Below are positions 1 through 6,822 of a DNA stretch of 25,507 bases, piece by piece (the first letter of the stretch is position 1; each line of letters begins with the position of its first letter). A model generated the notes under the pieces. The model did not search any database. It worked only from the letters and a program-made list of their open reading frames with translations, and had not been told where the DNA came from. The stretch spans positions 1-25,507 of the forward strand of contig JBMHCY010000065.1 in assembly GCA_049889655.1 (NCBI GenBank). The letters run 5' to 3'. Source of the stretch: UBA1172 sp049889655. GTDB lineage: Bacteria; Pseudomonadota; Alphaproteobacteria; Puniceispirillales; UBA1172. The position numbers and the translations under genes were made by a program.

Positions 1-1070
1 CCCGGGGCCCTGATCTTGCACCGGTAGGGCTTGTTGGTGCCGTCGGAAATGATATAGACCCCAAATTCACCCTTCGGGGCTTCGACCGCGGTGTAGGTTT
101 CTCCGGCCGGAACATGGAAGCCTTCGGTGTAGAGTTTGAAATGATGGATCAATGCTTCCATCGAGGTTTTCATCTCATCACGGCGCGGCGGGGTCACCTT
201 GTTGTCTTCGGCCAGCACAGGCCCCTGCGGCATCATCTCAATCGCCTGGCGGATGATCCGCAGCGACTGCCGCATTTCCTCAACCCGGACAAGATAGCGG
301 GCATAGCAATCACCGGTCTTGCCCGTCGGGATATCGAACTCGATCTCGTCATAGACATCATAGGGCTGAGATTTCCGTAAATCCCACGGCAGTCCCGAGG
401 CCCGGATACACGGCCCGGAAAAGCCGAGGCTGAGTGCCTCATCAAGGCTGACGACACCAATATCAACGGTCCGCTGCTTGAAGATACGGTTCTCGGTCAG
501 CAGGGTTTCGAGATCATCGATAAAATTGGGGAAGCGTTCCGCCCAATCGAGAATGTCATCGGTCAGCCCCTCGGGCAGATCCTGATGGACACCGCCGGGA
601 CGAAAATACGCCGCGTGCAGCCGCGCCCCGGAAGCCCGTTCATAGAACCCCATCAGTTCTTCGCGTTCTTCAAAACCCCAGAGCAGCGGGGTCATCGCGC
701 CGACATCAATCGCAAAAGTCGTCAGGTTGAGCAGATGGTTGAGTATCCGCCCGATCTCACAATAAAGGACACGGATAAACTGGGCCCGGCGCGGAACCTC
801 GACCTGCATCAGCTTTTCCACCGCAAGGGCGAAAGCGTGCTCCTGATTCATCGGCGAGACGTAATCGAGACGGTCGAAATACGGCAGTGCCTGAAGCCAG
901 GTCTTGTGCTCAATCAGTTTTTCGGTTCCACGATGAAGCAGACCGATATGGGGGTCCGCCCGTTCAATAACCTCGCCGTCCATTTCAAGGACAAGGCGCA
1001 GCACACCATGGGCAGCGGGGTGCTGCGGTCCGAAATTCATCGTTAGGGGCTTGATCTGCTGTTCGGCCAT
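1..1070 (-). CDS. nuoD: NADH-quinone oxidoreductase subunit D (49 kDa subunit), 3' end outside window
   Basis: Peripheral-arm subunit of respiratory complex I. It forms part of the quinone-binding pocket next to cluster N2 on the cytoplasmic side of the inner membrane. Reading the minus strand from ATG at 1070 gives MAEQQIKPLTMNFGPQHPAAH, then the family-typical HRGTEKLIE and FDRLDYVSPMNQEHA motifs, and later RASGARLHAAYFRPGG. The frame stays open to base 1, giving about 356 codons, so only roughly the last 35-60 residues of a normal NuoD are missing beyond the edge. The ATG follows the nuoC TAG directly (TAGATG), which indicates translational coupling. Identification is secure; only the C-terminus is unseen. 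Confidence 0.97.
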   Translation of the reverse strand, partial: MAEQQIKPLTMNFGPQHPAAHGVLRLVLEMDGEVIERADPHIGLLHRGTEKLIEHKTWLQALPYFDRLDYVSPMNQEHAFALAVEKLMQVEVPRRAQFIRVLYCEIGRILNHLLNLTTFAIDVGAMTPLLWGFEEREELMGFYERASGARLHAAYFRPGGVHQDLPEGLTDDILDWAERFPNFIDDLETLLTENRIFKQRTVDIGVVSLDEALSLGFSGPCIRASGLPWDLRKSQPYDVYDEIEFDIPTGKTGDCYARYLVRVEEMRQSLRIIRQAIEMMPQGPVLAEDNKVTPPRRDEMKTSMEALIHHFKLYTEGFHVPAGETYTAVEAPKGEFGVYIISDGTNKPYRCKIRAP

Positions 1071-1724
1071 CTATTCCTCCCCTTCATCATGAGTCAGGGC
1101 GGGGTCATTCTGGCGCATGGCCGTCTGGGCCCCTTCCCATGGCGACATGAAATCGAAATCACGGTATTCCTGCGTCAGCGTCACCGGCTCGTAAATGACC
1201 CGGCCTTCACGTTCGTCATAACGGGTTTCGACAGTCCCGGTGAGCGGAAAATCTTTCCGCAGGGGGTGGCCTTCAAAACCGTAATCGGTCAACAGGCGGC
1301 GCAGGTCGGGATGGTCGGAGAAGAATATCCCGTACATATCCCAGACTTCGCGCTCCGACCATTCAGCCGAGGCAAAAATGCTGCTCACAGACGGGGCGAC
1401 ATCACCGTCGGCGATCGGGGCAAGCAGCCGGATCCGCTGGTTGTGATTGACGCTCAGCAACTGGTAGACAAGATCAAACCGCTTGGCCCGCTCGGGGTAA
1501 TCAACCGCAGTCAGTTCGGTCAGCTGGGTGAAACTGCCGCCGTTTTCTTCGCGCAGTTTCAGCAGGATCACCGTGATATCGGCGATATCCACCGTCAGGG
1601 TCAGCTCACCCCGAAAAATTTTTGCATCTTGAACAGCCGTGCCAAGCAGCGACTGGGCCTGAAGCTGCAACCCTTCAAGGGCGGCATTGCGGGCAAGGAT
1701 AATCTCTTTTGCCTTGTCAGACAT
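1071..1724 (-). CDS. nuoC: NADH-quinone oxidoreductase subunit C (30 kDa subunit)
   Basis: Hydrophilic complex I subunit that contacts NuoD and NuoB in the connecting module. The 217-residue product carries the 30-kDa signature at about residues 120-160 (EWSEREVWDMYGI, then DYGFEGHPLRKDFPLTG). NuoC and NuoD are separate genes here, unlike the E. coli fusion. I chose ATG at 1724 rather than the in-frame TTG at 1736. The TTG lies directly on the AGAGG motif that would serve as ribosome binding site, whereas the ATG has that motif 12 nt upstream, which is rather long. The four-residue difference is therefore uncertain. It starts just downstream of nuoB and abuts nuoD. Confidence 0.96.
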   Translation of the reverse strand: MSDKAKEIILARNAALEGLQLQAQSLLGTAVQDAKIFRGELTLTVDIADITVILLKLREENGGSFTQLTELTAVDYPERAKRFDLVYQLLSVNHNQRIRLLAPIADGDVAPSVSSIFASAEWSEREVWDMYGIFFSDHPDLRRLLTDYGFEGHPLRKDFPLTGTVETRYDEREGRVIYEPVTLTQEYRDFDFMSPWEGAQTAMRQNDPALTHDEGEE

Positions 1725-1739
1725 CGGTTTGGTCAACCT

Positions 1740-2285
1740 CTAGCGTGCAATCGTTGCGGTTCTGCGAATTTTCTTCTGGAGCTGGAGAAGCCCGTAGATC
1801 AAAGCCTCTGCCGTCGGGGGGCATCCGGGCACATAGACATCGACCGGAACGATCCGGTCACAGCCGCGGACAACAGCATAGGAATAGTGATAATAGCCGC
1901 CGCCATTGGCACATGAGCCCATGGACAGCACCCAACGCGGTTCCGCCATCTGGTCATACACCTTGCGGAGCGCGGGGGCCATCTTGTTGGTCAGCGTCCC
2001 GGCAACGATCATGACATCGGATTGGCGCGGGCTTGGCCGGAACAGCATCCCGTAACGATCCATATCATAGCGGCTGGCGGCGGAATGCATCATTTCAACA
2101 GCACAGCAGGCGAGCCCGAATGTCATCGGCCAGAGCGAACCGGAGCGTGCCCAGTTGAACAGCTTATCCGCCTGGGCAATCACAAAGCCACGATTGGCAA
2201 TTTCATCCCCCACCGCGGCAAGGATCGCATCCTGGTCTGCACCGGGCGGTATTGGCGATGATTGTGGTGACGTGATCAATCCCAT
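1740..2285 (-). CDS. nuoB: NADH-quinone oxidoreductase subunit B (20 kDa, cluster N2)
   Basis: Complex I subunit that holds the terminal 4Fe-4S cluster N2, the electron donor to quinone. The 181-residue product has the expected ligands: adjacent Cys60-Cys61 (LACCAVEMM), Cys125 (MGSCANGGG) and Cys155 (YVPGCPPTAEAL). The frame is open further upstream to a TTG at 2330, but that would overlap nuoA deeply. ATG at 2285 lies 4 nt after the nuoA stop and gives a family-typical length. The N-terminal 35 residues are variable, as usual. Cotranscribed with nuoA and nuoC. Confidence 0.97.
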   Translation of the reverse strand: MGLITSPQSSPIPPGADQDAILAAVGDEIANRGFVIAQADKLFNWARSGSLWPMTFGLACCAVEMMHSAASRYDMDRYGMLFRPSPRQSDVMIVAGTLTNKMAPALRKVYDQMAEPRWVLSMGSCANGGGYYHYSYAVVRGCDRIVPVDVYVPGCPPTAEALIYGLLQLQKKIRRTATIAR

Positions 2286-2289
2286 GACA

Positions 2290-2655
2290 TCAATCCCACT
2301 CAAGGGCCCCCTTCTTCCATTCGTAGACAAAGCCGACAGTCAGCACGGCAAGAAAGACCATCATCGACCAGAAACCGAAAGCCCCGATCTTGCCGAGCGA
2401 CACCGCCCAGGGAAACAGGAAGGCGACTTCCAGATCAAAGATGATGAAAAGAATGGCAACGAGGTAGAAGCGAATATCAAAGCGTGAGCGGGAATCGTCA
2501 AAGGCTTCGAAACCGCATTCATAGGCACTCAGTTTTTCGGGATCAGGGCGCTGTGCGCCGACAATGACGGAACCGAGAACAAACGCGCTGGCCAAAACCA
2601 CGGCAATGCCAAGAAAGACAGCAATCGGCAGGTATTCCTGAAGGTAAGCGTCCAT
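2290..2655 (-). CDS. nuoA: NADH-quinone oxidoreductase subunit A
   Basis: Small membrane subunit of complex I. The 121-residue product has three hydrophobic segments (about residues 9-32, 63-84 and 90-112) and the conserved loop YECGFEAFDDSR near residues 45-56, which lies close to the quinone site. ATG at 2655 is preceded by GGGGA with suitable spacing. It is the first gene of the nuo operon, followed by nuoB, nuoC and nuoD, the usual alphaproteobacterial order. A weak promoter candidate lies just upstream. Confidence 0.96.
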   Translation of the reverse strand: MDAYLQEYLPIAVFLGIAVVLASAFVLGSVIVGAQRPDPEKLSAYECGFEAFDDSRSRFDIRFYLVAILFIIFDLEVAFLFPWAVSLGKIGAFGFWSMMVFLAVLTVGFVYEWKKGALEWD

Positions 2656-2679
2656 GATATCCCCGTTTTTGATAACGCC

Positions 2680-2708
2680 TTTATTCCAGTTAAGAGATGT
2701 TTTAGCAA
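2680..2708 (-). promoter_or_regulatory. Candidate sigma70 promoter for the nuo operon
   Basis: In the 94-nt gap between the aldolase gene and nuoA, the minus strand reads TTGCTA (positions 2708-2703), a 17-nt spacer, then AATAAA (2685-2680). Each hexamer matches consensus at 4 of 6 positions. It would place the transcript start about 17 nt before the nuoA ATG. This is a weak match, and read-through from the upstream aldolase gene is an alternative. Confidence 0.3.
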
Positions 2709-2749
2709 GACTAACTCAATGAAAATTGCATCCCTGCGACAAATTTTTC

Positions 2750-3652
2750 TCACACCGTGAAATCGAACTGTTCCTTGAGCGCGGTTTCGAGCGCCACCAC
2801 ACCCTTTTCATCCATGGCCATCATCGGCGGCCGCAGTGTGTTCCAGCGCTTGTCCCCTGTCGCCCGGGCCAGCAGAGCCTTCTGGGCGGGAATGGGGGCG
2901 TAATCCTGGAACATCAGACGGATCGCCCGGACTTTTTCATGGGCCTTTTCAGCTTCATCCCACTTGCCGGCATGGCAGAGATCAATCACTTCGGCGATGC
3001 CATTGCCATTGAGGTTCGCCGTTGCCGAAATACACCCGGGCGCCCCGAGACGAATAGCCTCGATTACTGGCAATTCCGCACCGGGATAAGTGATTAGCGT
3101 CTTGATATCGAGCAAGGCCGAAGTGTTTTCCCAATCCCCCGACGAATCCTTGATACCAACGACAATGTCCGGGTAATCACGGTGCAGCCGAGCCACCAGA
3201 TCAGGCGACAGCCCCACCCCGGAAACCTGCGGGATATGATAGAGATAGATTTTCAGCTGCGGGTGGTCGACAGCCTCGATCAGCCGCGAGTAATAGGCGT
3301 AAAGCCCGTCATCACTGACACCCTTGAAATAGAAAGCAGGCAGGATCATCGCACCGTGGCAGCCACGATCCATTGCATGGCGGGTCAGGCGTGCCGTATC
3401 GACAATATTGGTCAGCCCTGTCCCCGGGATCATCACAGACGGATCGACACCAGCATCGATCAGGGCGTCGAGCGCATCAATACGTTCGTCGATCCCAACG
3501 GAAAGCGCCTCTCCCGTTGTCCCGAAAGGAGCCAGGCCGGCACAGCCACCGGTGCTAAGCAATTTCTGGGCGAGATCAATATAAAGGTCTTTCGCGACAC
3601 TCAAATCAGCGTTGAATGGTGTCAAAACAGGCGAAATAAGTCCTTTAATCAT
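2750..3652 (-). CDS. DapA/NanA-superfamily class I aldolase (dihydrodipicolinate synthase-like, substrate unknown)
   Basis: A 300-residue TIM-barrel enzyme of the Schiff-base pyruvate lyase superfamily (DHDPS, N-acetylneuraminate lyase, KDG aldolase). Visible are GTTGE at 44-48 (pyruvate carboxylate binding), Tyr138 in YLYHIP (proton relay) and the Schiff-base Lys168 in VGIKDSSGD. In DHDPS the motif after the Tyr is usually YNVPSRTG, where the Arg binds aspartate semialdehyde. Here it reads YHIPQVSG, with Val143 in place of Arg. The tyrosine motif PYYNKP is also changed to PAFYFKG. The motif is closer to the YNIPALSG of sialic acid lyases. I therefore infer a pyruvate-releasing or pyruvate-condensing aldolase on another 2-keto acid, not lysine synthesis. 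ATG at 3652 has AGAGGA 8 nt upstream. It stands alone, upstream of nuoA in the same direction, and its promoter carries a palindrome. Confidence 0.88.
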   Translation of the reverse strand: MIKGLISPVLTPFNADLSVAKDLYIDLAQKLLSTGGCAGLAPFGTTGEALSVGIDERIDALDALIDAGVDPSVMIPGTGLTNIVDTARLTRHAMDRGCHGAMILPAFYFKGVSDDGLYAYYSRLIEAVDHPQLKIYLYHIPQVSGVGLSPDLVARLHRDYPDIVVGIKDSSGDWENTSALLDIKTLITYPGAELPVIEAIRLGAPGCISATANLNGNGIAEVIDLCHAGKWDEAEKAHEKVRAIRLMFQDYAPIPAQKALLARATGDKRWNTLRPPMMAMDEKGVVALETALKEQFDFTV

Positions 3653-3675
3653 GGCGAAGATCCTCTTTATATTAT

Positions 3676-3687
3676 CTGGTATACCAG
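3676..3687. promoter_or_regulatory. Perfect 12-bp palindrome, probable operator of the aldolase gene
   Basis: The sequence CTGGTATACCAG is a perfect palindrome. It covers the predicted -10 hexamer of the aldolase gene, 24 nt upstream of its ATG. The half-site GGTATA with dyad symmetry resembles operators of FadR-subfamily GntR repressors (general GT-n-AC pattern), and E. coli NanR is known to bind GGTATA hexamers. No regulator gene is present in the window, so the binding protein is inferred. Confidence 0.5.
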
Positions 3688-3707
3688 CGACCGGTGGGCC
3701 TTGGCAA
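3678..3707 (-). promoter_or_regulatory. Candidate promoter of the DapA-like aldolase gene
   Basis: On the minus strand TTGCCA (3707-3702, 5 of 6 matches) is followed by an 18-nt spacer and TATACC (3683-3678, 4 of 6). The predicted transcript starts about 19 nt before the ATG. The -10 hexamer lies inside the palindrome at 3676-3687, so a bound repressor would block it. Confidence 0.45.
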
Positions 3708-3726
3708 GATGTAACGGGTATTGCGC

Positions 3727-3755
3727 TTGCATCCCATCAGGAAACTGTCTATAAG
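3727..3755 (+). promoter_or_regulatory. Candidate promoter of the rpsF-rpsR-rplI operon
   Basis: TTGCAT at 3727-3732, a 17-nt spacer, then TATAAG at 3750-3755 (5 of 6 matches to the -10 consensus). The start would fall near 3762, giving a leader of about 105 nt before the rpsF ATG. The -35 box is only a half match. The spacing and the -10 box are good, and no better candidate was seen between the divergent genes. Confidence 0.5.
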
Positions 3756-3765
3756 GCAAGCAAAT

Positions 3766-3843
3766 CCGGCATCACTGATGCCTTTTATCAACCTCTTGCC
3801 GGTCTATCACGCAAACGATGCCGGCTGGGGCGGGAAGCCGCCC
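3766..3843 (+). promoter_or_regulatory. Structured rpsF 5' leader with competing stems (possible ribosomal-protein autoregulation)
   Basis: Three strong stem possibilities are visible. GGCATC (3768-3773) and GATGCC (3777-3782) form a 6-bp hairpin with a 3-nt loop followed by TTTT. The longer CCGGCATC (3766-3773) is also perfectly complementary to GATGCCGG (3817-3824). GCCGG (3798-3802) pairs with CCGGC (3821-3825). Finally GGGCGG (3828-3833) pairs with CCGCCC (3838-3843) around a GAAG loop just before the ribosome binding site. The first and second pairings exclude each other. rpsF leaders in many bacteria carry an RNA element bound by the S6:S18 complex, and this leader is a candidate, but I could not align it to that motif. 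Confidence 0.4.
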
Positions 3844-3866
3844 GATTAGCCAGAAGGGGAATGCAA

Positions 3867-4232
3867 ATGCGTCTCTATGAAAGTGTGTTCATTGCACGCC
3901 AGGACATCTCCACCGGTCAGGTGAATGCCCTCTGCGATGAATTCGAGAAGATTGTCACCGACGGTGGTGGCGAAATCCTCAAAAAGGAATACTGGGGTCT
4001 GAAATCCCTCGCCTATCGGATCAAGAAGAACCGCAAGGGTCATTATGTCATGTTCAACATGAAGGCCGATGCCGCAACGATGAACGAATATGATCGTCGT
4101 CTCGGCCTCAATGAAGACATCCTGCGGGTGCTGACCATTAAGATCGATGACGTCGATCCGGAACCGTCCATCATGATGCAGTCCAAATCAGAACGCAGCC
4201 ATGACAGTGGCGAAGCCAGAGCGGAAGGATAA
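3867..4232 (+). CDS. rpsF: 30S ribosomal protein S6
   Basis: The 121-residue product MRLYESVFIARQDISTG... is a standard bacterial S6. It has the RNP-like ferredoxin fold, with YWGLKSLAYRIKKNRKGHY at about residues 47-65 and a C-terminal charged tail. S6 binds 16S rRNA as a dimer with S18 in the platform of the 30S subunit. The frame is open far upstream, but the start is set by AAGGGG at 3854-3859, which sits 7 nt from ATG 3867. The in-frame ATG at 3861 touches the ribosome binding site. First gene of rpsF-rpsR-rplI; rpsR follows after 5 nt. Confidence 0.97.
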   Translation: MRLYESVFIARQDISTGQVNALCDEFEKIVTDGGGEILKKEYWGLKSLAYRIKKNRKGHYVMFNMKADAATMNEYDRRLGLNEDILRVLTIKIDDVDPEPSIMMQSKSERSHDSGEARAEG

Positions 4233-4237
4233 TCACC

Positions 4238-4492
4238 ATGTCACAACTCGTTATCAAGCGGGCTTCGGTCCGCCGCCCTCAGGGTCGCCGCCGCAAATCC
4301 TGCCCGTTTTCCGGGCCGAACGCGCCGACCATTGATTACAAGGACGTGAAACTGCTGCAGCGTTTCACCACCGAGCGGGGCAAGATTGTCCCCAGCCGCA
4401 TTTCCGCTGTATCAGCGAAAAAGCAGCGTGAACTTTCCACCGCCATCAAGCGCGCCCGCCATCTTGCGCTGATGCCCTACGTTGTCAGCTAA
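4238..4492 (+). CDS. rpsR: 30S ribosomal protein S18
   Basis: The 84-residue basic protein contains CPFSGPNAPTIDYKDVKLLQ and the C-terminal KRARHLALMPYV, which are hallmark S18 stretches. It pairs with S6 on the 30S platform. AAGGAT precedes the ATG. It lies between rpsF (5 nt upstream) and rplI, the usual alphaproteobacterial order without an intervening priB. Length is normal. Confidence 0.98.
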   Translation: MSQLVIKRASVRRPQGRRRKSCPFSGPNAPTIDYKDVKLLQRFTTERGKIVPSRISAVSAKKQRELSTAIKRARHLALMPYVVS

Positions 4493-4506
4493 GGAGGGTC
4501 TTGATC

Positions 4507-5217
4507 ATGGAAATCATCCTTCTTGAACGCATTGAAAACCTCGGCCAGATGGGTGACCTCGTCACCGTCAAGCCGGGCTATGCGCGGAATTATCTGCTGC
4601 CCCAGGGCAAAGCTCTTCGGGCAACTGCCGAAAACCGGGCCCGGTTCGATGCCGAACGGGCTCAGCTCGAAGCCGACAACCTCGCCCGCAAGGGTGAAGC
4701 CGAGGCCGTGGCCGAAAAGATGGAAGGGCTCAGCGTCACGCTGATCCGTGCTGCTTCCGAAATGGGCCAGCTCTACGGTTCGGCTTCCAGCCGTGATATC
4801 GCCAATGGTATCAGCGAAGCCGGTTTCACCATCAGCCGCAGTCAGGTTGATATCAACGCCCCGATGAAGACCCTCGGGCTGTTCGATATCCGCATCAACC
4901 TGCACCCGGAAGTTTCGGTGACGGTCAAGGTGAACATTGCCCGCAGTGATGATGAAGCGGCTGAACAGCTGCGTCTCGGCCGGGCGATCATCAGCGATAT
5001 TGCTGAACGCGAACGCGAGGAAGCCGCCGAAGCCGCTCGGGCTGCTGCTGACCGCATTGCCGCACAGGAAGCAGAGGAGGAAGAAGAAACCACCAATGCT
5101 GCTGCCGATGATGCCGGTGATGCCGACGCCCCTGCAGAGGTTGCCGCTGACGCTCCTGCTGAAGAGGCTCCCGCCGAGGACGCTTCCACCGAGGAAGGCG
5201 AAAGCGAAAACAGCTGA
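4507..5217 (+). CDS. rplI: 50S ribosomal protein L9 with long acidic C-terminal tail
   Basis: L9 spans the L1 side of the 50S subunit and helps maintain reading frame. Residues 1-40 show the N-terminal domain (MEIILLERIENLGQMGDLV, KPGYARNYLLPQGKA), then the connecting helix and the C-terminal domain to about residue 150. The protein continues to 236 residues with an Ala/Glu/Asp-rich tail. After Arg183 there is no Lys or Arg at all. E. coli L9 is 149 residues; alphaproteobacterial L9 proteins are usually longer, but this tail is long even so. ATG 4507 is preceded by AAGGAGGG at 4492-4499, while the TTG at 4501 is too close to it. An intrinsic terminator follows. Confidence 0.97.
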   Translation: MEIILLERIENLGQMGDLVTVKPGYARNYLLPQGKALRATAENRARFDAERAQLEADNLARKGEAEAVAEKMEGLSVTLIRAASEMGQLYGSASSRDIANGISEAGFTISRSQVDINAPMKTLGLFDIRINLHPEVSVTVKVNIARSDDEAAEQLRLGRAIISDIAEREREEAAEAARAAADRIAAQEAEEEEETTNAAADDAGDADAPAEVAADAPAEEAPAEDASTEEGESENS

Positions 5218-5241
5218 TCGGGGCAATCACCACTTTCCCCG

Positions 5242-5250
5242 TTATCCACA
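5242..5250 (+). promoter_or_regulatory. Consensus DnaA box upstream of dnaB
   Basis: TTATCCACA is an exact match to the high-affinity DnaA 9-mer (TTATNCACA). It lies in the short rplI-dnaB gap, about 58 nt before the dnaB start codon. Only one copy is seen there, so it is not an origin. It may be a DnaA-dependent control site or a chance match: about 0.2 exact copies are expected in a window of this size on both strands under equal base use. Confidence 0.4.
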
Positions 5251-5257
5251 AGCACCG

Positions 5258-5293
5258 GAGGGCCTGATTTCACTATCGGGCCCTCTTTTTTTT
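5258..5293 (+). terminator. Intrinsic terminator of rpsF-rpsR-rplI
   Basis: GAGGGCCTGAT (5258-5268) pairs with ATCGGGCCCTC (5275-5285) in an 11-bp stem with one T-G wobble and a 6-nt loop, followed by eight T (5286-5293). It ends only 14 nt before the dnaB start codon, so it separates the ribosomal operon from dnaB. Confidence 0.93.
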
Positions 5294-5301
5294 GCTACGA
5301 T
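5293..5301 (+). promoter_or_regulatory. Possible extended -10 for a leaderless dnaB transcript
   Basis: TGCTACGAT fits an extended -10 (TGn followed by TACGAT, 4 of 6 matches). It lies exactly where transcription would begin at or next to the dnaB ATG at 5308. No good -35 hexamer and no Shine-Dalgarno sequence are visible between the terminator and the ATG. This is speculative. Confidence 0.25.
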
Positions 5302-5307
5302 GAAACC

Positions 5308-6822
5308 ATGAACGAGACAGACCAGCCACAGCAGCCGCTTGCGGATACCACCGTGACAGCCTTTCCCGGCGGGGCCAACGAGACCCGGGCCATGCCCCAC
5401 AACCTTGAGGCGGAACAGGCGCTGCTCGGGGCATTGCTGGTCGATAACGCCGTCGGCGAACAGATCAATGACGGGCTCCGGGAAGAACATTTTCACGATC
5501 CCCTGCACGGGCGAATCTTTGCTGCGATCCGCCATCTGACAAACCGTGGGCAACTGGCCAACCCGGTGACGCTCAAGAGTTATTTTGTCGGCGACAAGTC
5601 TTTTGACAGCATCGATATCGAAACCTACCTGACACAACTGGCGGATGGTGTGCTGTTTTTGTCGGAAGCCCCTGAATATGCCGAAGAGATCAGGCAGTGT
5701 TATCTGCGCCGTGAACTGATCAAGGTCTCGGATGAAGTCATCACCCGGGCGCGCACAGCCAGCCTTGAGATGACTGCCGAAACCCAGATCGAGGAAGCCG
5801 AACAACGGCTCTTCACCCTCGCCGAGGCTGATCAGTCACAGGGCGGGCTAATCCCATTCCGGGCAGCCCTGACAGAAGCGCTCAAGGTTGCCGATGAAGC
5901 GGCGAAATCCCCCGGCGGCATTTCCGGGGTCGGGACAGGGCTGAATGATCTCAACAAACTGCTCGGCGGGCTGCATCCGTCTGACCTGATCATCCTGGCC
6001 GGGCGTCCGGGGATGGGCAAGACGGCACTGGCCACCAACATCGCCTTCCACGCCGCGACCACAACCCTGACCGGCGAGACACCGCAGCACGTGGCTTTCT
6101 TTTCGCTGGAAATGTCATCAGAACAACTGGCCAACCGGATTCTTTCGGAACGGTCAGGGATCAATTCGAACGATATCCGCCAGGGTCAATTGACCCCGAA
6201 TCAGTTCAATGATCTTGTCCGGGCTGCCGGTGAAATTGAAACGGCACCGATGTTTATCGATGATACCCCTGCGCTGTCGGTTTCACAGTTGGCGAGCCGG
6301 GCACGGCGGCTCAAGCGGACAGCGAATCTGGGGCTGATCGTTGTCGATTACCTGCAATTGCTCGCCGCACCGCTTGGCCAGCGTGTCGAAAACCGGGTTC
6401 AGGAAATCTCGGCCATCTCACGGACGCTGAAATCGATCGCCAAGGAATTGAACGTGCCGGTACTGGCGCTGTCGCAGTTGTCGCGGGCGGTGGAACAGCG
6501 GGAAGATAAACGCCCCAATCTTTCGGATTTGCGGGAATCCGGCTCCATCGAGCAGGACGCCGATGTGGTCATGTTTGTCTATCGCGAGGAATACTACCTC
6601 AACAAATCCGAACCCGACCGCAAGGACACCGATACCGATGAAGTCTTTGCCACGCGCTATGAACGATGGCAGGAACGGCTTGCCAAATCCGAAGGCAAGG
6701 CCGAGATTATCATCGCCAAGCAGCGTCATGGCCCGGTCGGTGTTGTCACCCCGAACTTCATTGCCGAGCAGACTCGCTTTATTGACAGCATTGCTGAGGA
6801 TCACCTGCCGGAAGGCTATTGA
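5308..6822 (+). CDS. dnaB: Replicative DNA helicase DnaB
   Basis: Hexameric 5'-3' helicase of the replication fork. The 504-residue product has an N-terminal helical domain (PHNLEAEQALLGALL from residue 30) and a linker. The RecA-like motor carries Walker A GRPGMGKTA at 232-240, Walker B LIVVDYLQL at 343-351, the ALSQLSRAVEQR motif near 387-398 and DLRESGSIEQDADVV at 407-421. A charged insert lies near 432-455 (NKSEPDRKDTDTDE). There is no intein. About 29 residues precede the conserved core, so the start at 5308 could be debated, but no ribosome binding site favours a later codon. It overlaps alr by one base. Confidence 0.97.
   Translation: MNETDQPQQPLADTTVTAFPGGANETRAMPHNLEAEQALLGALLVDNAVGEQINDGLREEHFHDPLHGRIFAAIRHLTNRGQLANPVTLKSYFVGDKSFDSIDIETYLTQLADGVLFLSEAPEYAEEIRQCYLRRELIKVSDEVITRARTASLEMTAETQIEEAEQRLFTLAEADQSQGGLIPFRAALTEALKVADEAAKSPGGISGVGTGLNDLNKLLGGLHPSDLIILAGRPGMGKTALATNIAFHAATTTLTGETPQHVAFFSLEMSSEQLANRILSERSGINSNDIRQGQLTPNQFNDLVRAAGEIETAPMFIDDTPALSVSQLASRARRLKRTANLGLIVVDYLQLLAAPLGQRVENRVQEISAISRTLKSIAKELNVPVLALSQLSRAVEQREDKRPNLSDLRESGSIEQDADVVMFVYREEYYLNKSEPDRKDTDTDEVFATRYERWQERLAKSEGKAEIIIAKQRHGPVGVVTPNFIAEQTRFIDSIAEDHLPEGY

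Noticed and set aside
1089..1916. 275-codon plus-strand open frame over nuoC and nuoB
   Set aside because: It is antisense to two securely identified genes, shows no recognisable domain, and comes from the high GC content.
3768..3786. Hairpin plus TTTT as a terminator of an upstream transcript
   Set aside because: No plus-strand gene lies upstream. With the predicted start near 3762 the hairpin is at the very 5' end of the rpsF leader, too early for simple termination, so I report it only as leader structure.
4489..5226. 245-codon minus-strand frame over rplI
   Set aside because: It mirrors the low-complexity acidic tail and L9 codons. The composition is Gly/Phe/Ser-rich shadow coding with no family resemblance.
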